Counted from the first letter of the stretch, positions 20,395 to 29,110 are shown. The stretch: DNA of 56,198 nt from Clostridiales bacterium UBA6386 (GCA_002437585.1 DJQM01000035.1:1-56198); one strand, 5' to 3'. A program made the numbers and translations. Notes: a model not told the origin generated them from the letters alone.

Positions 20395-20634
20395 ATGCCG
20401 TCGGGCAAACACATTCTCGGAAAAAACCGGCAGCAGCGGGTCTTCGGCACCGCCAAGGTCGGCGACCGGGGTCAGATTGTCATCCCCAAGGAGGCCAGGG
20501 AGCTGTTCGGCATTCAGCCCGGAGATACGCTGCTCCTTCTGGGGGACAGGGAAACGGGCCTGGTGATCTCCCGGCCGGAAGTACTCCGCGATCTGGCGGA
20601 TGAAATACTCTGCCACATAAAGAATGAGGGTTAG
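20395..20634 (+). CDS. AbrB/SpoVT-type swapped-hairpin DNA-binding regulator
   Basis: A 79-residue protein with the SpoVT-AbrB fold signature: GTAKVGDRGQIVIPKEARELFGIQPGDTLLLLGD (residues about 18-52), as in AbrB, MazE and SpoVT. It has no second domain of note beyond a short helical tail. Proteins of this class bind DNA as dimers or tetramers and often repress their own promoters. It starts 4 bp before the methionine gamma-lyase-family gene and shares its strong promoter, so it probably regulates that unit; this is inference. No toxin gene follows, which argues against a MazE-type antitoxin. The ribosome site is weak (AAGTGA). Confidence 0.85.
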   Translation: MPSGKHILGKNRQQRVFGTAKVGDRGQIVIPKEARELFGIQPGDTLLLLGDRETGLVISRPEVLRDLADEILCHIKNEG

Positions 20635-20638
20635 AAAT

Positions 20639-21922
20639 ATGGAAAAATTACTGGAATTATATGAAACCATGGGCATTTCCCCGGCGGTCTACGCCTACGG
20701 CGAGAAGCAGCTGGGAAAGCTCACCGCCCGGTTCGCCGCCATCGACCAGGTGGCGGAGTACAACCAGGCCAAGGTGGTCTGGGCCATGCAGAAAAACCGG
20801 GTCTCCGCCGGGTGCTTCACCGCCACCACCGGCTACGGCTACGACGACTTTGGCCGGGACACGCTGGAAAAGGTCTATGCCGACGTGTTCCACACGGAAG
20901 CGGCTCTGGTGCGGCCACAGATCACCTGCGGCACCCACGCCCTGACCGTCGCTCTCAGTGCCAATCTGCTCCCCGGCGACGAGCTGCTGTCCCCGGTGGG
21001 TCTGCCCTACGACACCCTGCAGGAGGTCATCGGCATCCGGAAAAGCCCCTGCTCCCTGGCGGAATACGGCGTTACCTACCGGCAGGTCGACCTGAAGCCC
21101 GACGGCACCTTCGACTTCGAGGGCATCCGCAAGGCCATCCATGAAAAGACCAAGCTCATCACCATTCAGCGTTCCAAGGGCTATGCCACCCGACCCACCT
21201 TCTCCGTGTCCCAGATCGGGGAGCTGATTGCTTTTTGTAAGAACGTGAAGCCCGGCGTTACCGTGATGGTGGACAACTGCTACGGCGAATTCGTGGAACC
21301 TGTCGAGCCCTCGGACGTGGGGGCGGATATGACCGTAGGCTCCCTCATCAAGAACCCCGGCGGCGGTCTGGCTCCCATCGGCGGCTATATCTGCGGCACC
21401 CAGGAATGTGTGGATCGGTGTGCCTACCGGCTGTCCGCTCCCGGCCTTGGCAAGGAGGTAGGCGCAAATCTTGGCCTGATGACAAGCCTCTTCCAGGGCT
21501 TCTTCCTGGCTCCTACCGTCACGGCCGGTGCGCAGAAGGGTGCGATTTTCGCCGCCAATCTCTACGAGCCCCTGGGCTTCCGATGCGTGCCCAACGCCGC
21601 GGAGAGCCGTCACGACATCATTCAGGCGGTGGAGCTGGGCAGTGAGGCGGGTATGGTGGCCTTCTGCAAGGGCATTCAGGCCGCCGCCCCGGTGGACTCC
21701 TTCGCCACCCCCTATCCCAGCGACATGCCCGGCTACAACGACAAGGTCATTATGGCCGCCGGTGCCTTCGTCCAGGGAAGCTCCATTGAGCTGTCCGCCG
21801 ACGGCCCCATCCGTCCGCCCTACGCCGTGTACTTCCAGGGAGGACTGACCTGGAACCACGCCAAGCTGGGCATTCTCATGAGCCTGCAAAAAATGGTGGA
21901 TGCGGGTCTTGTAAATCTGTAA
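20639..21922 (+). CDS. PLP-dependent methionine gamma-lyase family (aluminium-resistance-like) protein
   Basis: The 427-residue protein belongs to the Cys/Met-metabolism fold-type I PLP enzymes annotated as methionine gamma-lyase family or aluminium resistance proteins in Firmicutes. Visible hallmarks are TATTGYGYDDFGRDTLE, VRPQITCGTHAL, IQRSKGYATRP, MVDNCYGEF, the PLP-lysine context GSLIKNPGGGLAPIGGY, and the GLGKEVGANLG loop. The true substrate is uncertain; the family name does not prove lyase activity. The start is ATG 20639, 4 bp after the upstream stop, with a GAGGG site; an in-frame ATG at 20624 overlaps the regulator. An EamA transporter follows within 23 bp, suggesting uptake or export of a related metabolite. 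Confidence 0.85.
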   Translation: MEKLLELYETMGISPAVYAYGEKQLGKLTARFAAIDQVAEYNQAKVVWAMQKNRVSAGCFTATTGYGYDDFGRDTLEKVYADVFHTEAALVRPQITCGTHALTVALSANLLPGDELLSPVGLPYDTLQEVIGIRKSPCSLAEYGVTYRQVDLKPDGTFDFEGIRKAIHEKTKLITIQRSKGYATRPTFSVSQIGELIAFCKNVKPGVTVMVDNCYGEFVEPVEPSDVGADMTVGSLIKNPGGGLAPIGGYICGTQECVDRCAYRLSAPGLGKEVGANLGLMTSLFQGFFLAPTVTAGAQKGAIFAANLYEPLGFRCVPNAAESRHDIIQAVELGSEAGMVAFCKGIQAAAPVDSFATPYPSDMPGYNDKVIMAAGAFVQGSSIELSADGPIRPPYAVYFQGGLTWNHAKLGILMSLQKMVDAGLVNL

Positions 21923-21945
21923 CGCAAAAAGAGAGGTAATTTTGA

Positions 21946-22854
21946 ATGAGTTGGTTCTGGTTTTCTATCATCGCGCTGTTATGCTGGTCCGGTTCGGACT
22001 TCTTCTCCAAAATTGGCTGTCGGGACGCGAAAGATCCCTACAGTCAGAACAAGATGGTCATGGCCGTTGGCGTGGTCATGGGTCTGCACGCCCTGTACAA
22101 GATTTTCCTGTGCGGCGTGGAAATCTCCTGGGCGGTCATCTGGACTTACCTGCCCATTTCCCTGCTGTACATCAGCTCCATGACCCTGGGCTATGTGGGT
22201 CTTCGCTACATTGAGCTGTCCATTTCCTCTCCCATCTGCAACGCCAGCGGTGCGCTGGTGGCCATCATTGCCATTGTCAGCGGCACGGCGGAAAAGATGG
22301 CTCCCGTCCAGTATCTGGCCATCGTGCTGTGCTGCGCCGGTGTCATTGGCCTGGGCTTCGTGGAAGCCAACGAGGACGAAGACCTCCGGGCTGCCCGTCA
22401 GGAGGCCTCCAACTACAAGTACGCCAAAAGCTGGCTGGCTCTGGCGCTGCCCATTGCCTACTGCGTGCTGGACGCTGCTGGCACCTTCGCTGACGACCTG
22501 GTGCTGGAGACCCTGAACGAGGAATCCGCCAACGTGGCCTATGAGCTGACCTTCCTGGCCGCCGGTGCCGTCATGTTCGTCTACACCTGCCTCATCAAGA
22601 AGCAGCCCTTGGTGCCGGAAATGGAAGCCCCCAAATACCTGGGTGCCATCTGTGAGACCGTGGGTCAGCTCTTTTACATCTACGCTCTGGCCAGCGGCGA
22701 GTCCGCCCTGGCGGCTCCCATCATCGCCTCCTACTGCATGGTCAGCGTCCTGTGGAGCCGGCTGTTCCTGAAGGAAAAGCTCAGCTGGAAGCACTATGCC
22801 TGCATTTTCATCACCTTCGCAGGCATCGTCATCATGGGCGTATACGATATGTGA
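21946..22854 (+). CDS. EamA/DMT family transporter
   Basis: The 302-residue hydrophobic protein has about ten predicted helices in two halves, typical of drug/metabolite transporters of the EamA type: an N-terminal MSWFWFSIIALLCWSGSDFFSK helix, and a closing pair with EKLSWKHYACIFITFAGIVIMGVYDM. The substrate cannot be read from sequence. GAGAGGT lies upstream of ATG 21946. It is the last gene of the regulator/PLP-enzyme/transporter unit, so an amino acid or sulfur compound is a reasonable guess but only that. A strong terminator follows. Confidence 0.85.
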   Translation: MSWFWFSIIALLCWSGSDFFSKIGCRDAKDPYSQNKMVMAVGVVMGLHALYKIFLCGVEISWAVIWTYLPISLLYISSMTLGYVGLRYIELSISSPICNASGALVAIIAIVSGTAEKMAPVQYLAIVLCCAGVIGLGFVEANEDEDLRAARQEASNYKYAKSWLALALPIAYCVLDAAGTFADDLVLETLNEESANVAYELTFLAAGAVMFVYTCLIKKQPLVPEMEAPKYLGAICETVGQLFYIYALASGESALAAPIIASYCMVSVLWSRLFLKEKLSWKHYACIFITFAGIVIMGVYDM

Positions 22855-22868
22855 GCCTTCCTTGCATA

Positions 22869-22900
22869 AAAAGCGTGACCGAATTGGTCACGCTTTTTTT
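22869..22900. terminator. Bidirectional terminator between the EamA and DHHW genes
   Basis: AAAGCGTGACC-GAATT-GGTCACGCTTT followed by a T-run on the plus strand; the minus-strand reading also ends in TTTTTATGC. Confidence 0.9.
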
Positions 22901-22914
22901 CTTGCGTTTTCCGC

Positions 22915-24003
22915 TTATCGCAGCAGCATCAGGTTGGTATCCGTCAGAAAATTGGCGCAGCTATAGCACACAAGGATATTGTCAAAGCCTTCCCTCCGCG
23001 CAAGCTCCGATACCGCCTGCCGGTAATAGCGCAGGTCGACCAGCACCACTTCTCCATAGCTTTCCGCAAGAAAGCCTCCCAGGCAATTGGAATAAGAGTC
23101 CCGGATTACCAGCAGCTTACCCTGCTTCTCCGGATTCCGAATGCGGACGATGGAGTGATTTCCGTCCAGAAATACAGTATACTTATCCGCTTCCTCCAGT
23201 CGCTCCCGATAGAAGATTCCAGAATGAACTTCTTTTGCCTCCCCGTTTGTGACGGTAAGCTTGTCACTGCCCTGCCACAGCGCAATCGATTCAGCGGGAG
23301 TCAGCCACAGGGCACTGCGGGAATAGGTCGAACCCCGAAAGCCCTGGACTGCAGTAATCTGAAAGTCCTCCGGCGGTCTGCATTTTCTATCAACTGCCGT
23401 CAGGAAGGCTGCGTAGCCCTGGTAGGCTCCCCGGCTTGTCCAATGGTGATCGGTGTTGTAATAAAGCTCCGGCTTTCCCGAAAAAAGCGCCTCCACCGGA
23501 ACCATGCTCACATCCGCCCCCGCCTCGGCGTAAATCGCATTCAGCGCATCCTGATCCGCATAGCCCTCTACGCCGGCAGCCCAGCCCGCGGAAGGAATGA
23601 TCATCACATGCACCTTCTGCTGAAGCCCCTCGGCAAAGCCGTTGATGGCTCTCATATTTCGGGCTATGGCCTGTTCATCCAAAGAAACCGGTGCCTCCAC
23701 GAGCTTGCCGTCCACCAACCAGACGTCCTTGAGCCGCTGGCGTCCCGCCAGCAATTCCAGATAAGCATTGATACCCACAAGCAGATTTCTTCCCAGAACA
23801 TGATCGGTCAGGTATTCCTCCACCTGGCTGCTCCACTCTCCGGAGGATACCGCTTCCCAGCTGAAATCGGGCGCTTCCGCCAGGTATCGCTTTTCCATTT
23901 CGGAAAATGCGGGTCTTGGCAAAAAGTACCCCGCCGCAATGGAAAATAGAAATCCGAAGAACAGGATCAGCGCCGCCACGTTGCGCTTTTTCATACTATC
24001 CAT
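22915..24003 (-). CDS. DHHW family surface protein (AlgX/DltD-like SGNH relative)
   Basis: A 362-residue protein with one N-terminal hydrophobic segment (LILFFGFLFSIAAGYFL, residues 12-28; signal anchor) and an extracellular domain. It carries the family's DHHW motif at 185-188 within YYNTDHHWTSRGAYQGY and a later VIRDSYSNC segment with a possible catalytic Ser. DHHW/AlgX/AlgJ-type proteins are SGNH-like acyl-handling enzymes acting on exported polysaccharides. It is the last gene of a six-gene minus-strand operon with FkbH, carrier protein and MBOAT. The start is either 24003 (MDSMKKR) or 23994 (MKKR); neither has a strong ribosome site, suggesting coupling to the upstream gene 8 bp away. 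Confidence 0.85.
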   Translation of the reverse strand: MDSMKKRNVAALILFFGFLFSIAAGYFLPRPAFSEMEKRYLAEAPDFSWEAVSSGEWSSQVEEYLTDHVLGRNLLVGINAYLELLAGRQRLKDVWLVDGKLVEAPVSLDEQAIARNMRAINGFAEGLQQKVHVMIIPSAGWAAGVEGYADQDALNAIYAEAGADVSMVPVEALFSGKPELYYNTDHHWTSRGAYQGYAAFLTAVDRKCRPPEDFQITAVQGFRGSTYSRSALWLTPAESIALWQGSDKLTVTNGEAKEVHSGIFYRERLEEADKYTVFLDGNHSIVRIRNPEKQGKLLVIRDSYSNCLGGFLAESYGEVVLVDLRYYRQAVSELARREGFDNILVCYSCANFLTDTNLMLLR

Positions 24004-24011
24004 AGAATGGT

Positions 24012-24473
24012 TTACTGGAAGCAGGCTTCAAAGCCCGCCTTCAAAGTATCCACATCCGGAGAAATCAGCAGAGCCAGGTATAGACCGTTGGTCAGCACCT
24101 GAGCCTTCTGCACGATAAGGTACTGGTCAGGCGCATAGGAAACCGTCTCGTCCAGCTTGGACGCAATGCGGCTCTGAGCCAGCTGCGTCAATGTTTCCAG
24201 CGCGGTCTCATCCTTGGCCTCTATCAGCCAAACCTCGTCCGCCCGCATACCCTCGGCGCAGATAGCAATCTTATACTGGGCGCAATCCTCCACATCGATG
24301 CCGAGAAAATTCAGCAAGGTGACATCATCCGGGTAGAACATCTCCGGCAGCAGTTCACTGTAGCTGTCATACAGCGCATTCACATCCACCGAGGGGGCTT
24401 TTTCCTTTCCGCCGCAGGCTGCCAGAGACAGCAGCAGCGAAAGGGTCAGAAGCAGCGTAATGGTCTTTTTCAT
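24012..24473 (-). CDS. DUF4358 lipoprotein
   Basis: A 153-residue lipoprotein: signal peptide with lipobox LSLAAC, Cys at residue 20, followed by GGKEK. The mature part shows MFYPDDVTLLNFLGID, YKIAICAEGMRADEVWLIEAKD and a series of short strands and helices characteristic of DUF4358 proteins, which have no proven function but often accompany MBOAT and SGNH/DHHW genes in Clostridia. Its start codon overlaps the stop of the upstream SGNH gene (ATGA at 24470-24473), so translation is probably coupled. It may be a membrane-tethered accessory of the acyl-transfer machinery; this is inferred from context alone. Confidence 0.82.
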   Translation of the reverse strand: MKKTITLLLTLSLLLSLAACGGKEKAPSVDVNALYDSYSELLPEMFYPDDVTLLNFLGIDVEDCAQYKIAICAEGMRADEVWLIEAKDETALETLTQLAQSRIASKLDETVSYAPDQYLIVQKAQVLTNGLYLALLISPDVDTLKAGFEACFQ

Positions 24474-25570
24474 GCAAGGGTTCCTCCTTCAAGTTCATAT
24501 TGGGCATAGTAGCGCAGAACCTTCATCCAGACAAAGTATCCTGACTGATTCAGATGGTAGCCGTCCAGCTTATAGGTCTTCGCCATGCGGCCGCAATGAT
24601 CCTCTATGTAGCTGCACAAATCCAAATACATGCAGCCGTTGTCTGCGGCGTATTGCCGCAGCTTCTGGTTGAATTCGGCGACATTGCTGTTGTAGTTCCG
24701 GAACGTGCTGCCCTGCTTGGCTGGGTCGGCATATCGGGGAATATTGGAAATCATCACAATCTCCACATCCGGGCTTTTTTCCCGAATACGCTCCAGCATG
24801 ATGTCCCAGTTTTCAAAGAAGCGGATCCGCTGAGGACTGGAGGCAATATCATTGGAGCCGATCAAAATATACATCCGATCCACCGCTGACATAGCAATGG
24901 CATCCTCCAGATTTCGCTCAACGCCCCGGTAGCAGATATTCTTGGCGTGCTGAACAAAGCCGTTCAGGCTGGTACCGCCTCTGGTCATAAACAGCAGGTT
25001 CCCAAGATAATCCCCCTGGCTTTCACACTGCATCATCATATAGGCAATGGAATCTCCTACCAAAGCAGCATTGTCAAAATAGGTACAGGGTTCGTCCAGA
25101 TCCACCTCTGGGATTATCCGCTTCGGCTGAGAAAGGATATCAAAGCCCAGGCCGTCCAGCTCCTCCTGGGTTTCCGCCAGGCACCCGGCAGTGCATTCGG
25201 CTACCTGGTCACGGTAAGTTGCCCGGATCGTCGCAGTGCCAACACTGTTCGCCGTCAGCACGCCGTTTTCCACCGAAACCACGGAAGGGTCGTCACTTTC
25301 CCAGGTCACAAGCTCCCGGGGCACCAGCCCCAGATAGACGTCCTCACTTTCACCGACCACGGAAAGAGTGATTGCGGAAACCTTCAAAAACAGAGAACTC
25401 TCCGAGGCGGACGGTTCCGTTACCTGGGTAGTTGGCTGGGCTTCCGGAGCTGTGTTCACCGCCGCCGCAGTCTCAGTTTCTGCCGTTTCCGGCGGACTCA
25501 CCTGGGCAGTGCAGCCGCATAGTCCGGCCAGTGCTGCCGCCAGAAGAAACCACACAAGAAATCTCTTCAT
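24470..25570 (-). CDS. SGNH/GDSL hydrolase lipoprotein with a Big2-like domain
   Basis: The 366-residue lipoprotein has a signal peptide ending in LAGLCGC (Cys20), a Thr/Pro/Glu-rich linker, an Ig-like Big2 domain (residues about 65-130: LVTWESDDPSVVSVENGVLTA, SVGTATIRAT) and an SGNH esterase/transacylase domain with block I ALVGDSIAYMM, block III GSNDIA and block V DGYHLNQSGY, so the Ser-Asp-His set is present. Start: GGAGG 7 bases before ATG 25570; a longer in-frame ATG at 25636 lacks a site and overlaps the MBOAT gene. It sits between the MBOAT gene (22 bp upstream) and the DUF4358 gene (4 bp overlap). An acyl transfer to, or removal from, a surface glycan is likely. Confidence 0.88.
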   Translation of the reverse strand: MKRFLVWFLLAAALAGLCGCTAQVSPPETAETETAAAVNTAPEAQPTTQVTEPSASESSLFLKVSAITLSVVGESEDVYLGLVPRELVTWESDDPSVVSVENGVLTANSVGTATIRATYRDQVAECTAGCLAETQEELDGLGFDILSQPKRIIPEVDLDEPCTYFDNAALVGDSIAYMMMQCESQGDYLGNLLFMTRGGTSLNGFVQHAKNICYRGVERNLEDAIAMSAVDRMYILIGSNDIASSPQRIRFFENWDIMLERIREKSPDVEIVMISNIPRYADPAKQGSTFRNYNSNVAEFNQKLRQYAADNGCMYLDLCSYIEDHCGRMAKTYKLDGYHLNQSGYFVWMKVLRYYAQYELEGGTLA

Positions 25571-25592
25571 GAATAAACCTCCATCTAGCGTC

Positions 25593-27071
25593 TCAAAACG
25601 CGAAATAGATAAACGGATTATAGCTGGAGCTGACAATGTAAGCAGCCGAGAGGATCAGAAGCAGCAGACAAGCAGCGTTTTTGACCAACTCCGAGGAACC
25701 CAGCCGTCCCAGCTTTCGCTGCAAATACCCAATAAACGGAGTCGAGCCGAGCGCACACAGCAAAAGGACGGAAGCATGGTTTTTCAGTGCGTCCCATGCG
25801 GCGGTGTCCACGGCCGCGTTCCCAGCCAGGCCGAACATTGCTCTGAAATAGCCCAGTGCGTAACGCAGTGAGCCGGAGCGGAACAACACATAGCCCAGCA
25901 GTACCAGCACCATGGTGCGCAGGATCTGAAAGCCAATAAACCAGGGAGAATTGACGCGGATATTCAGCCGCTTCACCCATTTTTTCGAGGTTGGCTGGAA
26001 AACCAGCGCGCCGATCAAAAGAGCGCCATAGTAAATGCCCCAGAATATGTAGTTCCAACTGGCACCGTGCCAGATGCCGGTGCTGAGCCACACCACAGCC
26101 AGCGCAATCACCGAAGGTGTCAGGCGGCCGGCTGTCTTTCCCCAGCGCTGCTTTACTTTCTTTCCCAGAGGCGCCGCTTTTCGGGAAACCGGATAAAACA
26201 GATAATCCCGGAACCAGGAACTCAGAGAAATATGCCACCGCTGCCAGAATTCTGACACCGTTCTGGAAATATAGGGATAATTGAAATTTTCGTCAAAATG
26301 GAAACCGAACATCAGACCCAGACCAATGGCCATATCAGAGTATCCGCCAAAATCAAAATAAATCTGGAAGGCATAAGCCAATGCCCCCAGCCAGGCCATG
26401 GCCGCGGAAAGGCCGGAAATGTCTCCATAGCTGAAAGCCTGGTCAGCCAGTAAGGCAATGCTGTTGGATAGAATCATCTTTTTCGCCAGACCCACCGTAA
26501 ATCTGCGGATACCTTTGACAAACTCCGTCAGGCTTTCCGTCCGCGTATCAATCTCCTCCGCCACTGTTTCGTAACGGACAATCGGCCCGGCAATCAGCTG
26601 CGGAAACAAAGCAATATACAATGCCACATTCAACGGATTCTTTTGCACCCTTCCCCGTCCCAACGCCACATCAAACACATAGGACATGGCCTGAAAGGTA
26701 AAAAAGGAGATGCCAATGGGAAGCGTGATATGGGTCTGCGGAATGGCTCCGTGGCACAAGCGATTCAGATTCTCAATGGTAAAGTTCAGATATTTGAAAA
26801 CAAACAGCAACGAAAGATTCGCAATGACCATAAGCGTGAGAATTCGCTTCTGCCAGCCCGGTGTCTCCCTGCGAACCACCAAAAGGCCGAATACATAATT
26901 CATCCCGATGGATAAAATCATAATCAGGACAAACTTCGGCTCCCCCCAGGCATAAAACAGCAATGACGCACACATCAGGAAGACGTTCCGGCATCGTTTG
27001 GGCAGAAGATAGTAGCCGGCCAGGGTCAAAGGAAGAAAAGCAAACAAAAAGGCAGCGGACGAAAAAACCAA
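25593..27071 (-). CDS. MBOAT family O-acyltransferase (AlgI/DltB-like)
   Basis: A polytopic membrane enzyme of 492 residues that in its relatives passes acyl groups from a cytoplasmic donor across the membrane to an exported polymer. It carries the AlgI/DltB signatures: FPQLIAGPIVRY (156-167), QIYFDFGGYSDMAIG (236-250), EFWQRWHISLSSWFRDYLFYP (274-294) and the catalytic His335 in TGIWHGASWNY. Start: TTG at 27069-27071, with AGGGA 6 bases upstream; no ATG in frame is better placed. It is third in an operon after FkbH and acyl carrier protein genes, which suggests a carrier-protein thioester donor as in the dlt system rather than acyl-CoA. Confidence 0.92.
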   Translation of the reverse strand: MVFSSAAFLFAFLPLTLAGYYLLPKRCRNVFLMCASLLFYAWGEPKFVLIMILSIGMNYVFGLLVVRRETPGWQKRILTLMVIANLSLLFVFKYLNFTIENLNRLCHGAIPQTHITLPIGISFFTFQAMSYVFDVALGRGRVQKNPLNVALYIALFPQLIAGPIVRYETVAEEIDTRTESLTEFVKGIRRFTVGLAKKMILSNSIALLADQAFSYGDISGLSAAMAWLGALAYAFQIYFDFGGYSDMAIGLGLMFGFHFDENFNYPYISRTVSEFWQRWHISLSSWFRDYLFYPVSRKAAPLGKKVKQRWGKTAGRLTPSVIALAVVWLSTGIWHGASWNYIFWGIYYGALLIGALVFQPTSKKWVKRLNIRVNSPWFIGFQILRTMVLVLLGYVLFRSGSLRYALGYFRAMFGLAGNAAVDTAAWDALKNHASVLLLCALGSTPFIGYLQRKLGRLGSSELVKNAACLLLLILSAAYIVSSSYNPFIYFAF

Positions 27072-27141
27072 AGGGAATCCCTACTTTCTTGTATATCCGC
27101 TGAGCAACCCGACCGCGAACGCATCGGCCGCCCGGGAATAA

Positions 27142-27378
27142 TCAGATATTTTTCTGAATGATATCTGCCATTTCGCCCACATTTTTCATGCCGAGCACAT
27201 CCTTCATAGAGAATTTCATGCCGAATGTATCCTCCACCTCAGAGATCAGCGTGATGTGTGTCAGTGAATCCCAATCGGCAATATCATCCGCAGTCGTTCC
27301 GTCAGTAACTACCACATCTTCATCAAACACATCCGCAAAAACTTCATTCAGCTTTTCAAAAATTTCCTGTCTTGTCAT
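27142..27378 (-). CDS. Acyl carrier protein (DltC-like role proposed)
   Basis: A 78-residue acidic carrier protein with the 4'-phosphopantetheine attachment motif DSL at Asp37-Ser38-Leu39 (IADWDSLTHI), followed by ISEVEDTFGMKFSMKDV. Start: ATG 27378 with GGAGG upstream; it overlaps the end of the fkbH-like gene by 23 bp, indicating tight translational coupling. The WDSL variant is found in specialised carriers such as those paired with FkbH or DltA rather than in fatty-acid AcpP (usually DSLD). In FkbH systems the carrier receives a C3 glyceryl unit from 1,3-bisphosphoglycerate; the next gene, MBOAT, would then be the acceptor. The loaded group is inferred, not shown. Confidence 0.9.
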   Translation of the reverse strand: MTRQEIFEKLNEVFADVFDEDVVVTDGTTADDIADWDSLTHITLISEVEDTFGMKFSMKDVLGMKNVGEMADIIQKNI

Positions 27379-29110
27379 CGTTCTGCTCCTCCGTGATAAA
27401 CGTTTTGTGATACTGAAAATGGGCAACATCCGCTTCAAAGCGATTTTCGCCTACCCGGACAAAACCCATTTTTTCGTACAGATCCCGCACCATGGCGTTT
27501 TTAGGGGTGGGAATATACTCACCAATGACTTTTCGGAAGCCCTGGGACGCGGCAATTTTCAGAATTTTGTCAATCACAAATTCCTCCATGCCCCGCTTCA
27601 GCACTCTGCAGCTCATAAGCCACTCGCTGATAAAGAGGTCGCCCTCCGTGCCCTTGTCCGCAATGACCACGCTGATCAGACCGTGATCACCGAACTTGTC
27701 CTTCAACGTGAAATACAGGCAGATATGACTGTCATCCCCGGCAAGAGACTGAATTTCCGACTCCGTATATCGCACAGTCCGGAGATTGAACTGGTTGGAT
27801 CGCTGGGTCAGCTGGGCAATGCGGGGATAATGGAAATCATCAAAGGGCGCAGCCACAGCCTTCATATCCAGCCCCTCCAAATAGGCATCGTAGGAATCGA
27901 ACGCGGAAGCGAAGACCGTCCTCTCCGCCTGCTCCCGATACTGTCGGGTGCGGTTGGCATCCTCGGCAGAGTAAGAAGCTGTTTCAAACAGGTTCAGGCT
28001 CCGCAGGTAGGACAGATACATTGCCGGATCCTCCGGCAGCTCCGGCACCGTAATCTCAGGAATCATGCCGCGCACCAGATTCCGTTCAAAGGGATTGTCA
28101 TCCAGAAATACCATCGAATCCATGCCGATGTTCAGCGTCTTCTGAATTGTGCGGATATTGCCGGCCTTATCCTCCCAATTGGCAACGAACATGGAGAAGT
28201 CCTCCAGGCGCAATACCATCTCCGGATGCTTCTCAAAGGGTTCCTTCGCCGTCCGCTCGTTGTTCTTGCTGCACACCGCCAGAAGGATCCCCCGATTTTT
28301 CAGTTCCTTCAGCCATGCCTGAAAATCCGCGAAGGCATGTCCGGTGCCCAATTCTCCGATTTGGATGCCGCTCAGGCCATCATCCCCAATAACGCCGCCC
28401 CAAAGGGTATTGTCCAAGTCAACGACGACACACTTTTTCACCGCGCCCCGGAGTGCCTGCACAATATCTACCACCTGTTTGGCAGCACTGGGTAACATCT
28501 CCACGGAAATGGGCATTTTAGCTATGTAATAAAGTTTGGCATCGGAAAACTTCTCCCGGCCACGGAGAGACTGCAAGGCATCCAGATCCACAAGGCACAC
28601 ATTTTTCACGTCCTGACATCCCTGCATCAAAAGATAGTTCAGTTTCCGCTGCTGAAACAGGAAGGATTCCAGTGTCTTATTCCCATACTGTCCAAAGCTG
28701 CCGTCATCCATCAGCGGAAAATTACACTGAAGGATCCTGCTCTTGGTGTTCGCATTTATCCGCTCCCAGATCCGGCGGATCCGGGCATAGGTATCCTCCG
28801 CAAAGGCAGCTCGCTGCGCCAAAGGCGCGGCACAGAAGGCTTCATAGCGTTTTTCCGTACACATCTGAATCAGCACGGCGTTCGGCTCAAAGGCATAAAG
28901 CTCCGAACCCGGATCCATGACCTGCGCGTCAATCTGATTGTAGTCGGCATCCGCGACGGATAGTCCCAGGCCGACATACACGCCGTAGCCCCGAATAGCT
29001 GCGGCCAAATGCTGGGTGGCGCAGTCTCCCAAAACCGCCAGTCTGTATTGAGGAAGCTGCGAAGCGTCCTTTTTGGACAGCTTCTTCAATTGCTGAAAGG
29101 AAATTTCCAT
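27356..29110 (-). CDS. FkbH-like HAD-IIIC/GNAT protein, predicted carrier-protein loading enzyme
   Basis: A 584-residue three-part protein: an N-terminal SGNH-like domain (1-220, YRLAVLGDCATQHLA), a HAD domain with motif I VVVDLDNTLWGGVIGDDG (228-245; nucleophile D231, D233), motif II region AVCSKNN and motif IV MVFLDDNPFERN, and a C-terminal GNAT-like domain (about 430-575). Characterised FkbH enzymes take 1,3-bisphosphoglycerate, dephosphorylate it and load glyceryl onto a carrier protein. GGGAGG precedes the ATG. It is the first gene of the six-gene operon and has its own promoter. The window lacks polyketide or nonribosomal synthesis genes, so a secondary-metabolite role is less likely than donor formation for the MBOAT enzyme. 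Confidence 0.9.
   Translation of the reverse strand: MEISFQQLKKLSKKDASQLPQYRLAVLGDCATQHLAAAIRGYGVYVGLGLSVADADYNQIDAQVMDPGSELYAFEPNAVLIQMCTEKRYEAFCAAPLAQRAAFAEDTYARIRRIWERINANTKSRILQCNFPLMDDGSFGQYGNKTLESFLFQQRKLNYLLMQGCQDVKNVCLVDLDALQSLRGREKFSDAKLYYIAKMPISVEMLPSAAKQVVDIVQALRGAVKKCVVVDLDNTLWGGVIGDDGLSGIQIGELGTGHAFADFQAWLKELKNRGILLAVCSKNNERTAKEPFEKHPEMVLRLEDFSMFVANWEDKAGNIRTIQKTLNIGMDSMVFLDDNPFERNLVRGMIPEITVPELPEDPAMYLSYLRSLNLFETASYSAEDANRTRQYREQAERTVFASAFDSYDAYLEGLDMKAVAAPFDDFHYPRIAQLTQRSNQFNLRTVRYTESEIQSLAGDDSHICLYFTLKDKFGDHGLISVVIADKGTEGDLFISEWLMSCRVLKRGMEEFVIDKILKIAASQGFRKVIGEYIPTPKNAMVRDLYEKMGFVRVGENRFEADVAHFQYHKTFITEEQNDDKTGNF

Noticed and set aside
27356..29110. FkbH as part of a polyketide or nonribosomal peptide cluster
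   Set aside because: No ketosynthase, adenylation or thioesterase gene is within 20 kb; the MBOAT/SGNH/DHHW partners fit envelope modification better.
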